A stretch of DNA of 64,000 nt from Bacteroidota bacterium (GTDB lineage Bacteria; Bacteroidota; Ignavibacteria; Kapaibacteriales; NICIL-2): positions 1 through 64,000 of the forward strand of contig JAIBAE010000009.1 of NCBI GenBank assembly GCA_019695345.1, given 5' to 3'. How positions within the stretch are numbered: position 1 is the first letter of the stretch; each line of letters begins with the position of its first letter. The notes beneath the pieces are model-generated. The model was given only the letters and a program-made list of their open reading frames with translations, searched no databases and had not been told where the DNA came from. A program made the translations under genes and the position numbers. Below are positions 53,887 to 62,658 of the stretch, in pieces.

Positions 53887-54102
53887 TTATTTGTGATAGT
53901 ATCTGTTAGGTTGACCTGAATGGTGTTCTTCTGAGCTAAAACTGAGCATTCTGAGTCCGTAATACTGTGAGTACGAATACCACATTATTATGATAGTAGC
54001 CGGTATTACGAATATCCATATTCTCCTAAAAGAAATGTTCCCGAGTTTACCCGGTGAAAGTTCACTCTTGAATTTTTCAATAATGTGTTCTTGTTTAGTC
54101 AT
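53887..54102 (-). CDS. Small single-pass membrane protein, unknown
   Basis: A 71-residue protein: a polar N-terminus (MTKQEHIIEKFKSELSPGK), one transmembrane helix (IWIFVIPATIIIMWYSY, about 28-44) and a polar His/Ser-rich C-terminus. No family is recognised. Its ATG overlaps the end of the DUF4178 gene by 8 bp and the DUF350 gene starts 12 bp after it, so it is probably a real member of the operon. Confidence 0.65.
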   Translation of the reverse strand: MTKQEHIIEKFKSELSPGKLGNISFRRIWIFVIPATIIIMWYSYSQYYGLRMLSFSSEEHHSGQPNRYYHK

Positions 54103-55339
54103 CGTTGTTCTCGTTGTAACTTATAGGAGGTTGATAAAACGCTATATAATATATCAAACCAATTGCAGCCAAACATACTATAATACTAACAACAACATTT
54201 CTCCAATGACTACGAGATGCCCACACTGATAACATCAGCGGTGCTGAAGTAGAATCGCAGTACGTTTGGGCTTCAATATGATATACACCTTTAGGAACGT
54301 TTTCAAAGTAAAGTTCGGAATGAGAATTGTCTTCAATCCAAGCCCCATCTTCATCAAAACCTGTGTAGTATTCACATGCAACAACACCCGTGCGTTGTTC
54401 ACCTGTCGTGTGGTTAACAAGCGTTATTTCACCTTCAGTCCATGCTTGAACAACATTACTGTATGCATCCACCCTAAGTAACGAGTGCTCAGATGTAAGT
54501 GCAAAAGATCGGAATTCACTTTCTGCGGGTTGTTGTGGGGCAGCATACGAGTCAATGTAATAATCAGACTGAAATCCAAAGCTAATCAGATGTACAAGAA
54601 ATAACGCTATACTTAGAAATACATATCCTAACATTACAAATTTTCCATTCCAATCAAATCTTCCCGGGCGGGCGTGATAAGGACCTGAAGGCAAAGGTAA
54701 AAATACTTTTGTAAGCCCAATACTTTTTTTGAATTCATATCTATAAAGGTATTTACCTATAAAGTACTCGTTTTCTTTGTCGGCGTTTTCTCTAATAGCA
54801 ACAAACGGTGGTGCTGAATATTCATAGTAGCGTTTACTAGTATCTTCTAGGACATTATAATTAAATGCACCAACAACAACATCAATTTGAATCTTATATC
54901 CAAATCCATTGGTGAAGTAAGTGTTGCCAAAATACAACTTCATGCCTCGAAGTCGGGTATCGGTATTATTGATTTGTATTGTAAAAACTGTATGACCAGA
55001 ATATTCGATGAGAAATGCGTATTCTTTATTTTCCGATTGTAAACAATACTCAATCCAACGCTCAACCTCACCAACTTCATGTTTAATCACATAGCCAATA
55101 AATGTATATCTAACAGACTCATAAGTAAATACTGTACCTAACGGTATGATGGTATATTTATATTTATTCAAAAACTTGGATAGTGTTCCGACTTTGTGGC
55201 TGTCCTGATTATCTTGGTTAGATTGATTGAAAATATTTCCACAGTTTCCACATCCAAAAACTTCAAACATCCGACCGGAGTAATCTTCTAATGAAGTTCC
55301 GCAGTTTGGGCATGTTAACGATATTGGTGTGGTACTCAT
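54095..55339 (-). CDS. DUF4178 membrane protein with N-terminal zinc ribbon
   Basis: This 414-residue protein starts with a zinc ribbon, CPNCG (10-14) and CGNCG (30-34). The DUF4178 domain follows (about 60-200), with IPLGTVFTYESVRYTFIGYVIK near 65. A transmembrane helix near 236-258, a beta-rich middle domain and a second helix near 385-405 complete it. DUF4178 proteins have no established activity. It lies 23 bp after speD and overlaps the next small gene, which marks it as part of the same operon. Confidence 0.8.
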   Translation of the reverse strand: MSTTPISLTCPNCGTSLEDYSGRMFEVFGCGNCGNIFNQSNQDNQDSHKVGTLSKFLNKYKYTIIPLGTVFTYESVRYTFIGYVIKHEVGEVERWIEYCLQSENKEYAFLIEYSGHTVFTIQINNTDTRLRGMKLYFGNTYFTNGFGYKIQIDVVVGAFNYNVLEDTSKRYYEYSAPPFVAIRENADKENEYFIGKYLYRYEFKKSIGLTKVFLPLPSGPYHARPGRFDWNGKFVMLGYVFLSIALFLVHLISFGFQSDYYIDSYAAPQQPAESEFRSFALTSEHSLLRVDAYSNVVQAWTEGEITLVNHTTGEQRTGVVACEYYTGFDEDGAWIEDNSHSELYFENVPKGVYHIEAQTYCDSTSAPLMLSVWASRSHWRNVVVSIIVCLAAIGLIYYIAFYQPPISYNENNDD

Positions 55340-55362
55340 TACATTTTAAAACATATCATCTT

Positions 55363-55710
55363 TCAACGTTCAATAAATTGAACATTTACCGATGTTGGAT
55401 TAAAAAAATTTCTAGTATTGATATACAGTTGCTGTGTAATCTGGGAGTTATCCTTACTGTAATTGGATAGATAAATATCGAATGCTACATAATGTATTTC
55501 GGGATATGTATGTATTGATAAATGAGATTCGGTTAAACAGATTACAGCAGTAAACCCGCCGTTATGAAAATCATGATAGACATCTCCTACAGATTGTAGA
55601 GAAAGTTCTTGGATTAATGGAAGTATAAATGATTTCCATTGCTTGTGAGCTTTGAGAAGTGTAGTATCCGGAACCGTAAAGCCCGCTATTATGTGCAAAC
55701 CTGTTACCAA
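55363..55710 (-). CDS. speD: SpeD-family pyruvoyl decarboxylase (AdoMetDC-like)
   Basis: A 115-residue protein, the size of bacterial class 1B SpeD. The self-cleavage motif E61-S62-H-L-S-I-H67-T-Y-P-E is intact, so a pyruvoyl group should form at Ser62. The region after it reads HYVAFDIYLSNYS, where AdoMet decarboxylases usually have VDIFTCG, so the catalytic cysteine position seems to be Ser82. SpeD relatives with changed sites and other substrates (arginine, ornithine) are known. The product is either decarboxylated SAM for the aminopropyltransferase in the same operon, or another amine. It is the first gene of the operon. Confidence 0.85.
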   Translation of the reverse strand: MVTGLHIIAGFTVPDTTLLKAHKQWKSFILPLIQELSLQSVGDVYHDFHNGGFTAVICLTESHLSIHTYPEIHYVAFDIYLSNYSKDNSQITQQLYINTRNFFNPTSVNVQFIER

Positions 55711-55819
55711 TGCAAGAGCAGATATGAATTCATTGAAACTAGAGCAAGATACAGACTAAGTCTTATACAATCAAAATATAATCTTTTATGTAAAGGATGT
55801 AGTGCTTTATTACTACCCC

Positions 55820-55883
55820 TCTCTCCCGCAAAAAAACGCCCTGCTTTGTAAGCAAGGCGCGGTGCGGTCTGGCGATAGCAAAA
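55820..55883 (-). terminator. R1 repeat, copy 20, with terminator of the cytochrome/monooxygenase gene
   Basis: On the minus strand: left box TGCTATCGCCAGACCGCACC, stem GCGCCTTGCTT / AAGCAGGGCG, T7, right box TGCGGGAGAGAG. It begins 7 bp after the stop of the gene at 55891. The stem is nearly identical to that of copy 18. Confidence 0.88.
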
Positions 55884-55890
55884 CAGTATT

Positions 55891-57510
55891 TTACTCTTTT
55901 ATAAAACGTATTGTTTGCGGTGGGGTGTTTCCGGTATCAACACGAACAATATACATTCCGTTGGCAAGGAACTGCGTTGGTAGCGTAAAGGCATTATTAC
56001 CGGACTGCGTATGTATTGTATTTGTTGAAACAGTTTTGCCAAGTGTGTTACTGATAGTAATGCGAGCGTCCGCATCTGTTTCGGTGCGGAAGTACAAAGT
56101 TGCATCGCCAAGTGCCGGTTGCGGATAGATGGCAATGGTAGATTCGTTGTTAGAAACTACAATGTCATTCTCAATTCCGGTTGGCAGTGGCGTTTCCAAG
56201 GAGATGTTTTCGTCGCCGGTGCGGTACGGAACAAACAGAAAGTAGTTTAAAAACATTTCGTCTAATGTAGACTCGCCCCACCGTACGGTTTTAGGCGGAT
56301 TGTTTGGATTTTCGGGATTGTTTGTTGTGTTATCGTACGTTGCTTCGTAGTAGATACTGGAGCTTTTAGGAATCTTTACCAGATTCTTCATCATGTAGTA
56401 TCCCTGCCAATGGAAATCCCAATCATTTATTTTAATGAGTTTAATTGTATCTCCTTTTGGGGTAACTGCATACGCTCTGCAATTTTTACCAAGTAAGTGC
56501 ATGTGTGGCGCAACAGCCAGCACCGAAACATCTGCACGGATGATAGCCGGCTTAAACATTCCAACAAATGTTTTTACGGAATCGGCAGGAATAACAAGTG
56601 GGCCGTTTACCATGTTTAAAGGTCCGATGGATGTTTGCGTAATCTCGCGGTCTGCGGGTTCTTTGGCAAAGAAGATATTGATGGAAGATTGGTCGTCTTC
56701 GGGAGTAGTTGTTGGGGCGTAGTGAAGCTGTAATATGATATCGCAACCTTTTTGCAACGTAATACCAATTCCTTTAGGGAAAAATCTTGCCGTAGCACCG
56801 GGAACCCAACCTAACAAGTTTGTTACCACATCCACGCCGGGTCCGCCAAAACCGGGGTAGCCATATAGTTGGTCTTTTGCATCTTCTTTACGAGCTGCAC
56901 CGGAAGTATCTACAAACATCAGCGCATGGTGTACAACCTTTTTATTACCGGGACGGAATTCAATTGCCGATACCGTTTTGTTTTCTAATAATCCGGATGG
57001 TAGCACAAAGTTGCGGTAAATGTCTTTACCATCGCCCGCCTGGTGCCATACATCACTCATCTTTAACACTAAATCCGGCGTGCCCAATTGCGAGCCACTA
57101 TTAAACTGCGGAAGTGGTGGCGTTTTACTTGCATCGCCTTCGGGTGCGCCACCTTCTACCCATTCTACAATTGTGTTTATTTCCTGACTTGTTAGCCCGC
57201 GTTTATCCGAGAAATCACCGTAGCCTGCTGCGGGCTTCCACGGCGGCATATAGCCCGATGTTACCGCATGTTTAACAGACTCTGCATTTGCAGAAACATC
57301 GCTGTAACTGCTTAACGTAAACGGAGCAATCTCGCCATCGCGGTGGCAACCAACACAATTCTTCCAGATGATTGGTGCAACGTCGGTTGCAAATGTTGGA
57401 ACTCCGGTAGCAGGTTTTACCTTTGCCTTTGCCAATACGCCGGCATGTATAGTATGTGTTAGTACTGTTCCTAACACCACACATAATAGTAGTACACGTA
57501 CGTTATACAT
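55891..57510 (-). CDS. Cytochrome c / copper type II monooxygenase-like protein with T9SS sorting domain
   Basis: A 539-residue exported protein: signal peptide (1-23), a cytochrome c domain with the haem site NCVGCH (C52, C55, H56) and its axial Met probably in SGYMPPW, and a two-lobed copper monooxygenase-like region. In that region VVHHALMF near 192 and VAPHMHLLGKNCRAYAV near 333 carry candidate copper histidines. The last 85 residues (STIAIYPQPALGDATLYF ... GMYIVRVD) are a T9SS type A sorting domain, so the protein probably leaves the cell through SprA. Substrate unknown. Confidence 0.85.
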   Translation of the reverse strand: MYNVRVLLLCVVLGTVLTHTIHAGVLAKAKVKPATGVPTFATDVAPIIWKNCVGCHRDGEIAPFTLSSYSDVSANAESVKHAVTSGYMPPWKPAAGYGDFSDKRGLTSQEINTIVEWVEGGAPEGDASKTPPLPQFNSGSQLGTPDLVLKMSDVWHQAGDGKDIYRNFVLPSGLLENKTVSAIEFRPGNKKVVHHALMFVDTSGAARKEDAKDQLYGYPGFGGPGVDVVTNLLGWVPGATARFFPKGIGITLQKGCDIILQLHYAPTTTPEDDQSSINIFFAKEPADREITQTSIGPLNMVNGPLVIPADSVKTFVGMFKPAIIRADVSVLAVAPHMHLLGKNCRAYAVTPKGDTIKLIKINDWDFHWQGYYMMKNLVKIPKSSSIYYEATYDNTTNNPENPNNPPKTVRWGESTLDEMFLNYFLFVPYRTGDENISLETPLPTGIENDIVVSNNESTIAIYPQPALGDATLYFRTETDADARITISNTLGKTVSTNTIHTQSGNNAFTLPTQFLANGMYIVRVDTGNTPPQTIRFIKE

Positions 57511-57649
57511 TATTTCCCCTTACAGATGATATGATAATTGTAGTAAAATTCCGCTTGTGACCTTGCTTAACACAATTCGGTTTAAGACCAACTTCCCAAC
57601 CGACGCAAGTTAACTTGCTTTGTTTCTGTTTGGTAAATATGCTTAATAT

Positions 57650-57714
57650 TTTGCTAACGCATTACCGCAATTTATGGCAATGCCCAACAACGCCCTTGTC
57701 TTGCGGGATAGAAC
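57650..57714 (+). repeat. R1 repeat, copy 21a (left arm of inverted pair)
   Basis: Left box TTGCTAACGCATTACCGCA, right box TTGCGGGATAGAACC. Confidence 0.75.
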
Positions 57715-57749
57715 CGCATGCAACGATAACCGTTGTTCGTTGATGGGAG

Positions 57750-57813
57750 GTTTTATCCTGCAACGTGAGCTTGTTACAAGCACACCACTTGGTGCAGTCT
57801 GGCGATAGCAAAA
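57750..57813 (-). repeat. R1 repeat, copy 21b (right arm of inverted pair)
   Basis: On the minus strand: left box TTGCTATCGCCAGACTGCACC, right box TTGCAGGATAAAACC. With 21a it makes a 164-bp element like the one at 41.1-41.3 kb. Confidence 0.75.
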
Positions 57814-57846
57814 AAAAAGCCACCTAACATTACATTTGGGTGGCTT
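57811..57846 (-). terminator. Intrinsic terminator of the lipoprotein gene
   Basis: On the minus strand AAGCCACC and GGTGGCTT form an 8-bp stem followed by T8. The T-run joins directly to the left box of R1 copy 21b. Confidence 0.85.
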
Positions 57847-57868
57847 GTGTGTGCATGTATTGTGGCTG

Positions 57869-58339
57869 TTATTTACTTTTTGTGTTTAACTCCGGAAAGA
57901 GTTGAACCGCTGAATAAAGATTGCGTATTGCTGTTGGTATGCTGGTATCGCTTGGATTCCAGTTGATTTGATACACCGTGGAATCTTTACGAACCTCCAG
58001 AAAGTTAACAACATTGGCTGCCGTGTGTAAGGTTAGCGTATCTATGTGCAACGCGCCTATTTGTTGAAACAACGCCTCTATGGAATCGGGCGATGCTTTA
58101 AAAGCAAATAATGCATCTTCCTTGCTAAACCTGCGCGACCAATTATAACACTCGCCACTGTAGTTGACTTTTATTCCGGTACTACCTCCGGTGAATCCAC
58201 CGGCAGTCCCTGCAATGATACTCATTCCTGTATATGGCGAAACTTTTGCCAATGGTTGCACCTCGTTTTTTTTAGATGAACAACATGCCAACACTATAAA
58301 CGGTATTCCGATAAGAGTAATAATGGATAGTATTTTCAT
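57869..58339 (-). CDS. Small lipoprotein, unknown function
   Basis: A 156-residue protein with a lipoprotein signal (MKILSIITLIGIPFIVLACC). The mature part contains a glycine-rich stretch (SIIAGTAGGFTGGSTGIKVNYSGECYNW) and a C-terminal part that reads like a calculation-type beta-sheet domain (LEVRKDSTVYQINW). No family is recognised. It follows the M4 peptidase gene by 3 bp on the same strand, so the two are very likely co-transcribed; an inhibitor or chaperone of the protease is one possibility. Confidence 0.7.
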   Translation of the reverse strand: MKILSIITLIGIPFIVLACCSSKKNEVQPLAKVSPYTGMSIIAGTAGGFTGGSTGIKVNYSGECYNWSRRFSKEDALFAFKASPDSIEALFQQIGALHIDTLTLHTAANVVNFLEVRKDSTVYQINWNPSDTSIPTAIRNLYSAVQLFPELNTKSK

Positions 58340-58342
58340 TCA

Positions 58343-61300
58343 CTACCTCAAAATCATTACCGGCACAGAGCGCTGTGTATTTTGCATTGTAACACGAAGC
58401 ATGTATGCGCCATCGGGACATTGAGAAACAGGTACATCAACATGTGGTTGCAATGGTGATATCTCTGTTTGAATTGTTGAGATGCTGTTGCCAAGAACAT
58501 CAAACAACGTAACTGTTACAGGTATCTGGCGTTCCGTTGGTATTGTTACCGTAAGTTGTGTTGAAGCCGGATTCGGCGCACATTGTATTAGTTGTTGTTT
58601 CACAAATTGCTCTTCCTCTACTGCTACCGGGCGTTGGCCTTGCGTGTAGAACACAGGATACTCGGCATCGGTTGCAAGTACAATGGCATCTGTTCCTAAC
58701 GGACTGATTTTATCGGTTTTGAGTTGTAATATTTTTGCAACAGGTTGATTGTTTGTATTGTACGAGGTAAAGGCGATACGGTTATCGTTTTTACCATAAC
58801 TTGGTGTACCCAAGCGGCTGTTTAATGTTATTACGGCACCATCGGATGTTTCGGTATTCATACCAATAATTGCATAGCGGTCGTTATTGGAATCGAACAT
58901 ATCAAATGCAATAATATTTGGCGAATTCTTTGAGAACGTTGGGTTGCCAACATCTATACCTTGGTCTAAGGTAGGTATGAGATTTAGCACTAAGCCATCG
59001 GAGAATTTTTTACCTGCTACATCAAATGCGCGAAGCATGCCTATGTTCCAATATTCAAGTGTATCGCCTTGGTTGTTGCTTACACTGTTAAAGGCATCAA
59101 ACAGCACAAACTGTCCGGAGAAATCCCACTCAACAGCGTCGGCAAATTGGATTGTGTAATTGCGCACACCACTTCCGGTAGTTGGCGTGTATAAATAAAA
59201 CCGTTGGATTGCCACCGGAGTTACTGCCAGATTATACACCCAGATAGAAGAATCAACCTCTGTAGATACAACTGCCAATCTGTTGCCATCACGCGATACC
59301 GCTACGTTTTCCCACACCGTGCTGGTGCTTAATATACTTTCCTGCGGCGATGTTGTGTTTAATGTAATTGCATGAAGCGTGTTATCGGCTGCTACAAACA
59401 CTGCAACTGAGCCATCATCTACCACACTTGGGCGGCGGTTAACTTTGGTTTTAGAGATTGGATGAAAATCGGATGTTTGTGGATTATCCGGTTTTACAAT
59501 GTATAGCGAATTTGGGTCTGATTGGAAATCGGTGTTATGGAGTAAAATCCATTCGGTACCATTAACAGGTGATTGATCTTTGGGTCCGGTTGAACCGGAG
59601 CCATCGGTTATACCAACAGCGTCAAATGCGTTTCCGGCCGCAGTAACTTCGGAAGTTCCGTACAACTCTTGCGCACTGCGTATAACTGCTCTGCGTAAAT
59701 CAATAAACTGCGAACTTTTTGTTAAGTAGCTTGTAAGTGTGCGGTAATATATTTTTTCTGTTTTTTCTTTGCCAATTGCTTGTGCTAATAAAAAACATGC
59801 TCTGTTTGGGATGCCGCTATTAACATGTACCCCACCATTATCGCCATCTTGTGTTTCGGGAAGTTTTTGATATTCATTCATGTGTGCCGGTTGCCACCCA
59901 CGGTCGTTTAACGAATTGCCACCATTGTGCGGGTTTTCCATATTGCGTAAAGCACCGGTTGGAAATGCTGATGTGCGTACAACATCTTCACCAATTAACC
60001 AATCGTCTCTATCAACCATACAACCAAATACATCAGACATCGACTCGTTGATTGCACCGGACTGGCTAAGATATACTAATGCAGCACTATTTTCGGTAAC
60101 GCCATGTGTCATTTCGTGTGCGGCTACATCCAAACCGCCTGCTAATGGTTTAAAGGCCTGTAAGCCATCGCCGTAAGCCATAAGCTTGCCATTCCAAAAA
60201 GCATTATCCATACCCTGCCCACCTTCGGTAACATGAATTACCGATACAATTGTACCACCGTTACCATCAATAGAATTGCGTGCGTGTACTTGTCTGAAAT
60301 ATTCATACGTTGTAGCACCGTTAGAATGTGCCGATACCGAAGAACGGTCGCTCCAGGAATTCGTTGTTGTTGTTACATTGAAAATATCCTGTAAGTCGGT
60401 TTGTTTGGAATCTAACGTCCAGATTGTTCCAACAGTTTTGTTTGGAAACTGTGATTGCGTGTTGTTAAACATCGGGCGCGATGCATCAATCAACCAGTAG
60501 TTATTCTGGAATTGATAGGTGTTGATAGTTTTGGTAGAACTATTCAAATCCGGTGCCTGTGCAGTTTTAGGTCCATCGGGGCAAGAGTTAGAATACGTAA
60601 ACAATACCTTGCCCGATTTTGCATCAATAAAACACTCCCAACGGCTAACAAGGTTAGGGCGAACTGTAATATGCCATGCTAACGATGGTGGCATACCAAC
60701 CGTGCGCGATGGAAATATCACCAATTCTCTTTGCGGTTGGGTGTAATCTAACAATGTCTGTGCCGTAGCACTTAGCTCATGGATTCTATCAACTGTATTT
60801 ACTTTATCTAATGCAAAATCAACAGCACGTTCGCCTGTAATTTCCGGAACAGTTACATAATTAGCATCAAGCGATGCCACGGTGCGTCCGTTGTATGTTT
60901 CAACTGTTCCATCGGTATTAAAGTGAACAACAGCATCACATCCCCACACAGGAATCTCGTTGTACTGTTGTTGTAAACGTACGTGCGTTTTACCAAGAGC
61001 ATCACGTTCTACCGATGTAACTGCAAACTCTTGGTTTGGGTTCTCTATAGTAAGCACAGGTGCAATACGTTGCAGAAAGTCCTGCGTAGCAGAAACAACC
61101 TGATTGTTGGTTGTAAGCGCATAAGCACGCGAAAGCTTTTGCCCTTGAACAAAAAACGGAATCTTGCTTGTTGCATCAAAATAGAATTCCGGTTTTTGTG
61201 CAGATGGAAACATTGCGTACAGTGCTTCGCGCTGCCTTGCAGAAAGCTGCTCGGTAGTAATATTATGTATAACTGGTGCTGTGGCAAACGAGTACACAGT

Positions 61301-61471
61301 TTTAGGAACAGCCGGCGCAACAGCCAATATAGATGTAGCTACGTGCTTGCGTCCCTTTGCCTGGGTAAACGGATTTTTACGTACGGGAGTTGTTTGTTGT
61401 GTGTATGCAGTTAGCGTGGAAAGAAATAATGCACAAACGGTGCACAATGCTACATACGGATTCTTCTTCAT
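58343..61471 (-). CDS. M4-family (thermolysin-like) metallopeptidase with T9SS sorting domain
   Basis: A 1042-residue secreted zealous zinc protease of thermolysin type. After the signal peptide (1-25) come an FTP/PepSY propeptide (about 60-290), the peptidase domain with H452-E453-M-T-H456 and the third ligand E476 in GAINESMSD, and H549 in VHVNSGIPNRA as the transition-state histidine. Residues about 640-945 form a TolB/WD40-like beta-propeller. The last 85 residues (LIQCAPNPASTQLTVTIP ... GAYMLRVTMQ) are a T9SS sorting domain. A perfect SD (GGAGG) precedes the ATG. It is probably processed and released or anchored on the cell surface. Confidence 0.92.
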   Translation of the reverse strand: MKKNPYVALCTVCALFLSTLTAYTQQTTPVRKNPFTQAKGRKHVATSILAVAPAVPKTVYSFATAPVIHNITTEQLSARQREALYAMFPSAQKPEFYFDATSKIPFFVQGQKLSRAYALTTNNQVVSATQDFLQRIAPVLTIENPNQEFAVTSVERDALGKTHVRLQQQYNEIPVWGCDAVVHFNTDGTVETYNGRTVASLDANYVTVPEITGERAVDFALDKVNTVDRIHELSATAQTLLDYTQPQRELVIFPSRTVGMPPSLAWHITVRPNLVSRWECFIDAKSGKVLFTYSNSCPDGPKTAQAPDLNSSTKTINTYQFQNNYWLIDASRPMFNNTQSQFPNKTVGTIWTLDSKQTDLQDIFNVTTTTNSWSDRSSVSAHSNGATTYEYFRQVHARNSIDGNGGTIVSVIHVTEGGQGMDNAFWNGKLMAYGDGLQAFKPLAGGLDVAAHEMTHGVTENSAALVYLSQSGAINESMSDVFGCMVDRDDWLIGEDVVRTSAFPTGALRNMENPHNGGNSLNDRGWQPAHMNEYQKLPETQDGDNGGVHVNSGIPNRACFLLAQAIGKEKTEKIYYRTLTSYLTKSSQFIDLRRAVIRSAQELYGTSEVTAAGNAFDAVGITDGSGSTGPKDQSPVNGTEWILLHNTDFQSDPNSLYIVKPDNPQTSDFHPISKTKVNRRPSVVDDGSVAVFVAADNTLHAITLNTTSPQESILSTSTVWENVAVSRDGNRLAVVSTEVDSSIWVYNLAVTPVAIQRFYLYTPTTGSGVRNYTIQFADAVEWDFSGQFVLFDAFNSVSNNQGDTLEYWNIGMLRAFDVAGKKFSDGLVLNLIPTLDQGIDVGNPTFSKNSPNIIAFDMFDSNNDRYAIIGMNTETSDGAVITLNSRLGTPSYGKNDNRIAFTSYNTNNQPVAKILQLKTDKISPLGTDAIVLATDAEYPVFYTQGQRPVAVEEEQFVKQQLIQCAPNPASTQLTVTIPTERQIPVTVTLFDVLGNSISTIQTEISPLQPHVDVPVSQCPDGAYMLRVTMQNTQRSVPVMILR

Positions 61472-61609
61472 ACTGTCCTCCGGATAAATAATATATACAA
61501 AATGGTAGTATATAAACGGTACATTATTGTACCTCTAACTGAACCTGCACCGGTTCCTGATGCAATCTACGGTATCTCTGCACCGAATACAATACATTGG
61601 TAAAATATT

Positions 61610-61673
61610 CTGCTATCGCCGGACGGCACCGTGCGGTAATCTAAAGTAAGCCCTGCACTTTGCCGGAAAGAAC
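61610..61673 (+). repeat. R1 repeat, copy 22
   Basis: Left box CTGCTATCGCCGGACGGCACC, right box TTGCCGGAAAGAACA. The GACGGCA/TGCCG change in both boxes keeps the pairing of the boxes (compare copies 13 and 17). Confidence 0.8.
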
Positions 61674-61700
61674 AATGGCATCCTATGATGATAACCTGCG

Positions 61701-61770
61701 CGCGACGCTGTACCGGTTGTTCCCGCCCGTGTGACGGCGCAGAAGGAGTGCTTCGGCAATGGCGGGGAAC
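61701..61770 (+). repeat. R3 repeat, copy f
   Basis: CGCGACGCTGTACCGGTTGT, TCCCGCCCGTGTGACGGCGC, then AGAAGGAGTGCTTCGGCA. Closest to copy a at 20.2 kb. Confidence 0.7.
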
Positions 61771-61876
61771 AATGGAATGAATGGTAAATCGTGTGTGTAC
61801 GGAAAGCAAAATCCAAACTGCATACTGTTACGTATGTATGCACAACAGAGATTTTTTTAACTTTACAACAAATTAC

Positions 61877-62542
61877 ATGAAATACACAGCATTGTTGTTG
61901 CCTTTGATAACGGTAGTAAGCACATTGATTTCGTGCGCGCAGCAACACAACGAGTCCACAATAGTTCCACAGATGAAAGAGAAAGCAAACATGCAAACAA
62001 CAACACATACAGATACAGCAACGTTTGGGGCAGGATGCTTTTGGTGCGTAGAAGCGGTGTTCCAACAGTTGGACGGTGTAATAAAAGTTGAATCGGGATA
62101 TAGCGGAGGTTCTGTTAGTAATCCATCGTACAAGGAAGTTTGTTCAGGCACAACAGGTCACGCCGAAGTATGCCAGATTACCTACAACCCCGCAGTAATT
62201 ACCTACGAAGAGTTACTACAAGCGTTCTGGCAAACGCACGACCCAACCACGTTAAACAAACAAGGTAACGATGTTGGTACGCAGTACCGCTCGGTTGTGT
62301 ATTACCACAACGACACTCAAAAAATGCTTGCAGAAAAGTACAAGAAAGAACTTGATGATGCCAAGCTGTGGCCAAATCCAATTGTAACCGAGATAAGTGC
62401 GTTTACTAAGTTTTATAAAGCCGAAGACTATCACCAAAACTACTACAACGAAAACGGACAGCAACCGTATTGCGCTTTTGTTATCCGCCCAAAGGTAGAA
62501 AAGTTTGAGAAGGTGTTTAAGAACAAACTAAAAAAGAAGTAA
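61877..62542 (+). CDS. msrA: Peptide methionine (S)-S-oxide reductase, exported lipoprotein form
   Basis: From the ATG at 61877, 221 residues. The first 20 are a lipoprotein signal with LISC, so the enzyme acts in the periplasm or on the outer face. MsrA itself starts near residue 46: ATFGAGCFWCVEAVF with the catalytic C54, GVIKVESGYSGG, YKEVCSGTTGHAEVCQITYNP, and the C-terminal FYKAEDYHQNYYNENGQQPYC. It reduces methionine-S-sulfoxide in proteins. The frame is open 32 codons further upstream, but the signal peptide fixes the start. Confidence 0.94.
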   Translation: MKYTALLLPLITVVSTLISCAQQHNESTIVPQMKEKANMQTTTHTDTATFGAGCFWCVEAVFQQLDGVIKVESGYSGGSVSNPSYKEVCSGTTGHAEVCQITYNPAVITYEELLQAFWQTHDPTTLNKQGNDVGTQYRSVVYYHNDTQKMLAEKYKKELDDAKLWPNPIVTEISAFTKFYKAEDYHQNYYNENGQQPYCAFVIRPKVEKFEKVFKNKLKKK

Positions 62543-62547
62543 TTGTT

Positions 62548-62610
62548 TTTGCTATCGCCTGACCGCACCAAACGATGTATTACTTCATAACCTTATGCAG
62601 CGGTCGAGTG
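62548..62610 (+). repeat. R1 repeat, copy 23 (3' end of msrA)
   Basis: Left box TTTGCTATCGCCTGACCGCACC is perfect and begins 5 bp after the msrA stop. The right box is decayed (TATGCAGCGGTCGAG). Confidence 0.7.
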
Positions 62611-62658
62611 TAGCGGTAGTTCTATACACATCAGGTTTATCTACGCTCAAACAATCGG

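Larger units (their letters stand above)
57511..57868. other. Gap with an inverted R1 pair and a terminator
   Basis: About 140 bp of unassigned sequence upstream of the monooxygenase gene, then R1 copies 21a and 21b facing each other with a linker containing CGTTGTTCGT, then the terminator of the lipoprotein gene. Confidence 0.6.
61472..61876. other. Gap with R1 and R3 repeats
   Basis: R1 copy 22 and R3 copy f lie back to back between the divergent M4 peptidase and msrA genes. No gene is seen. Confidence 0.6.
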
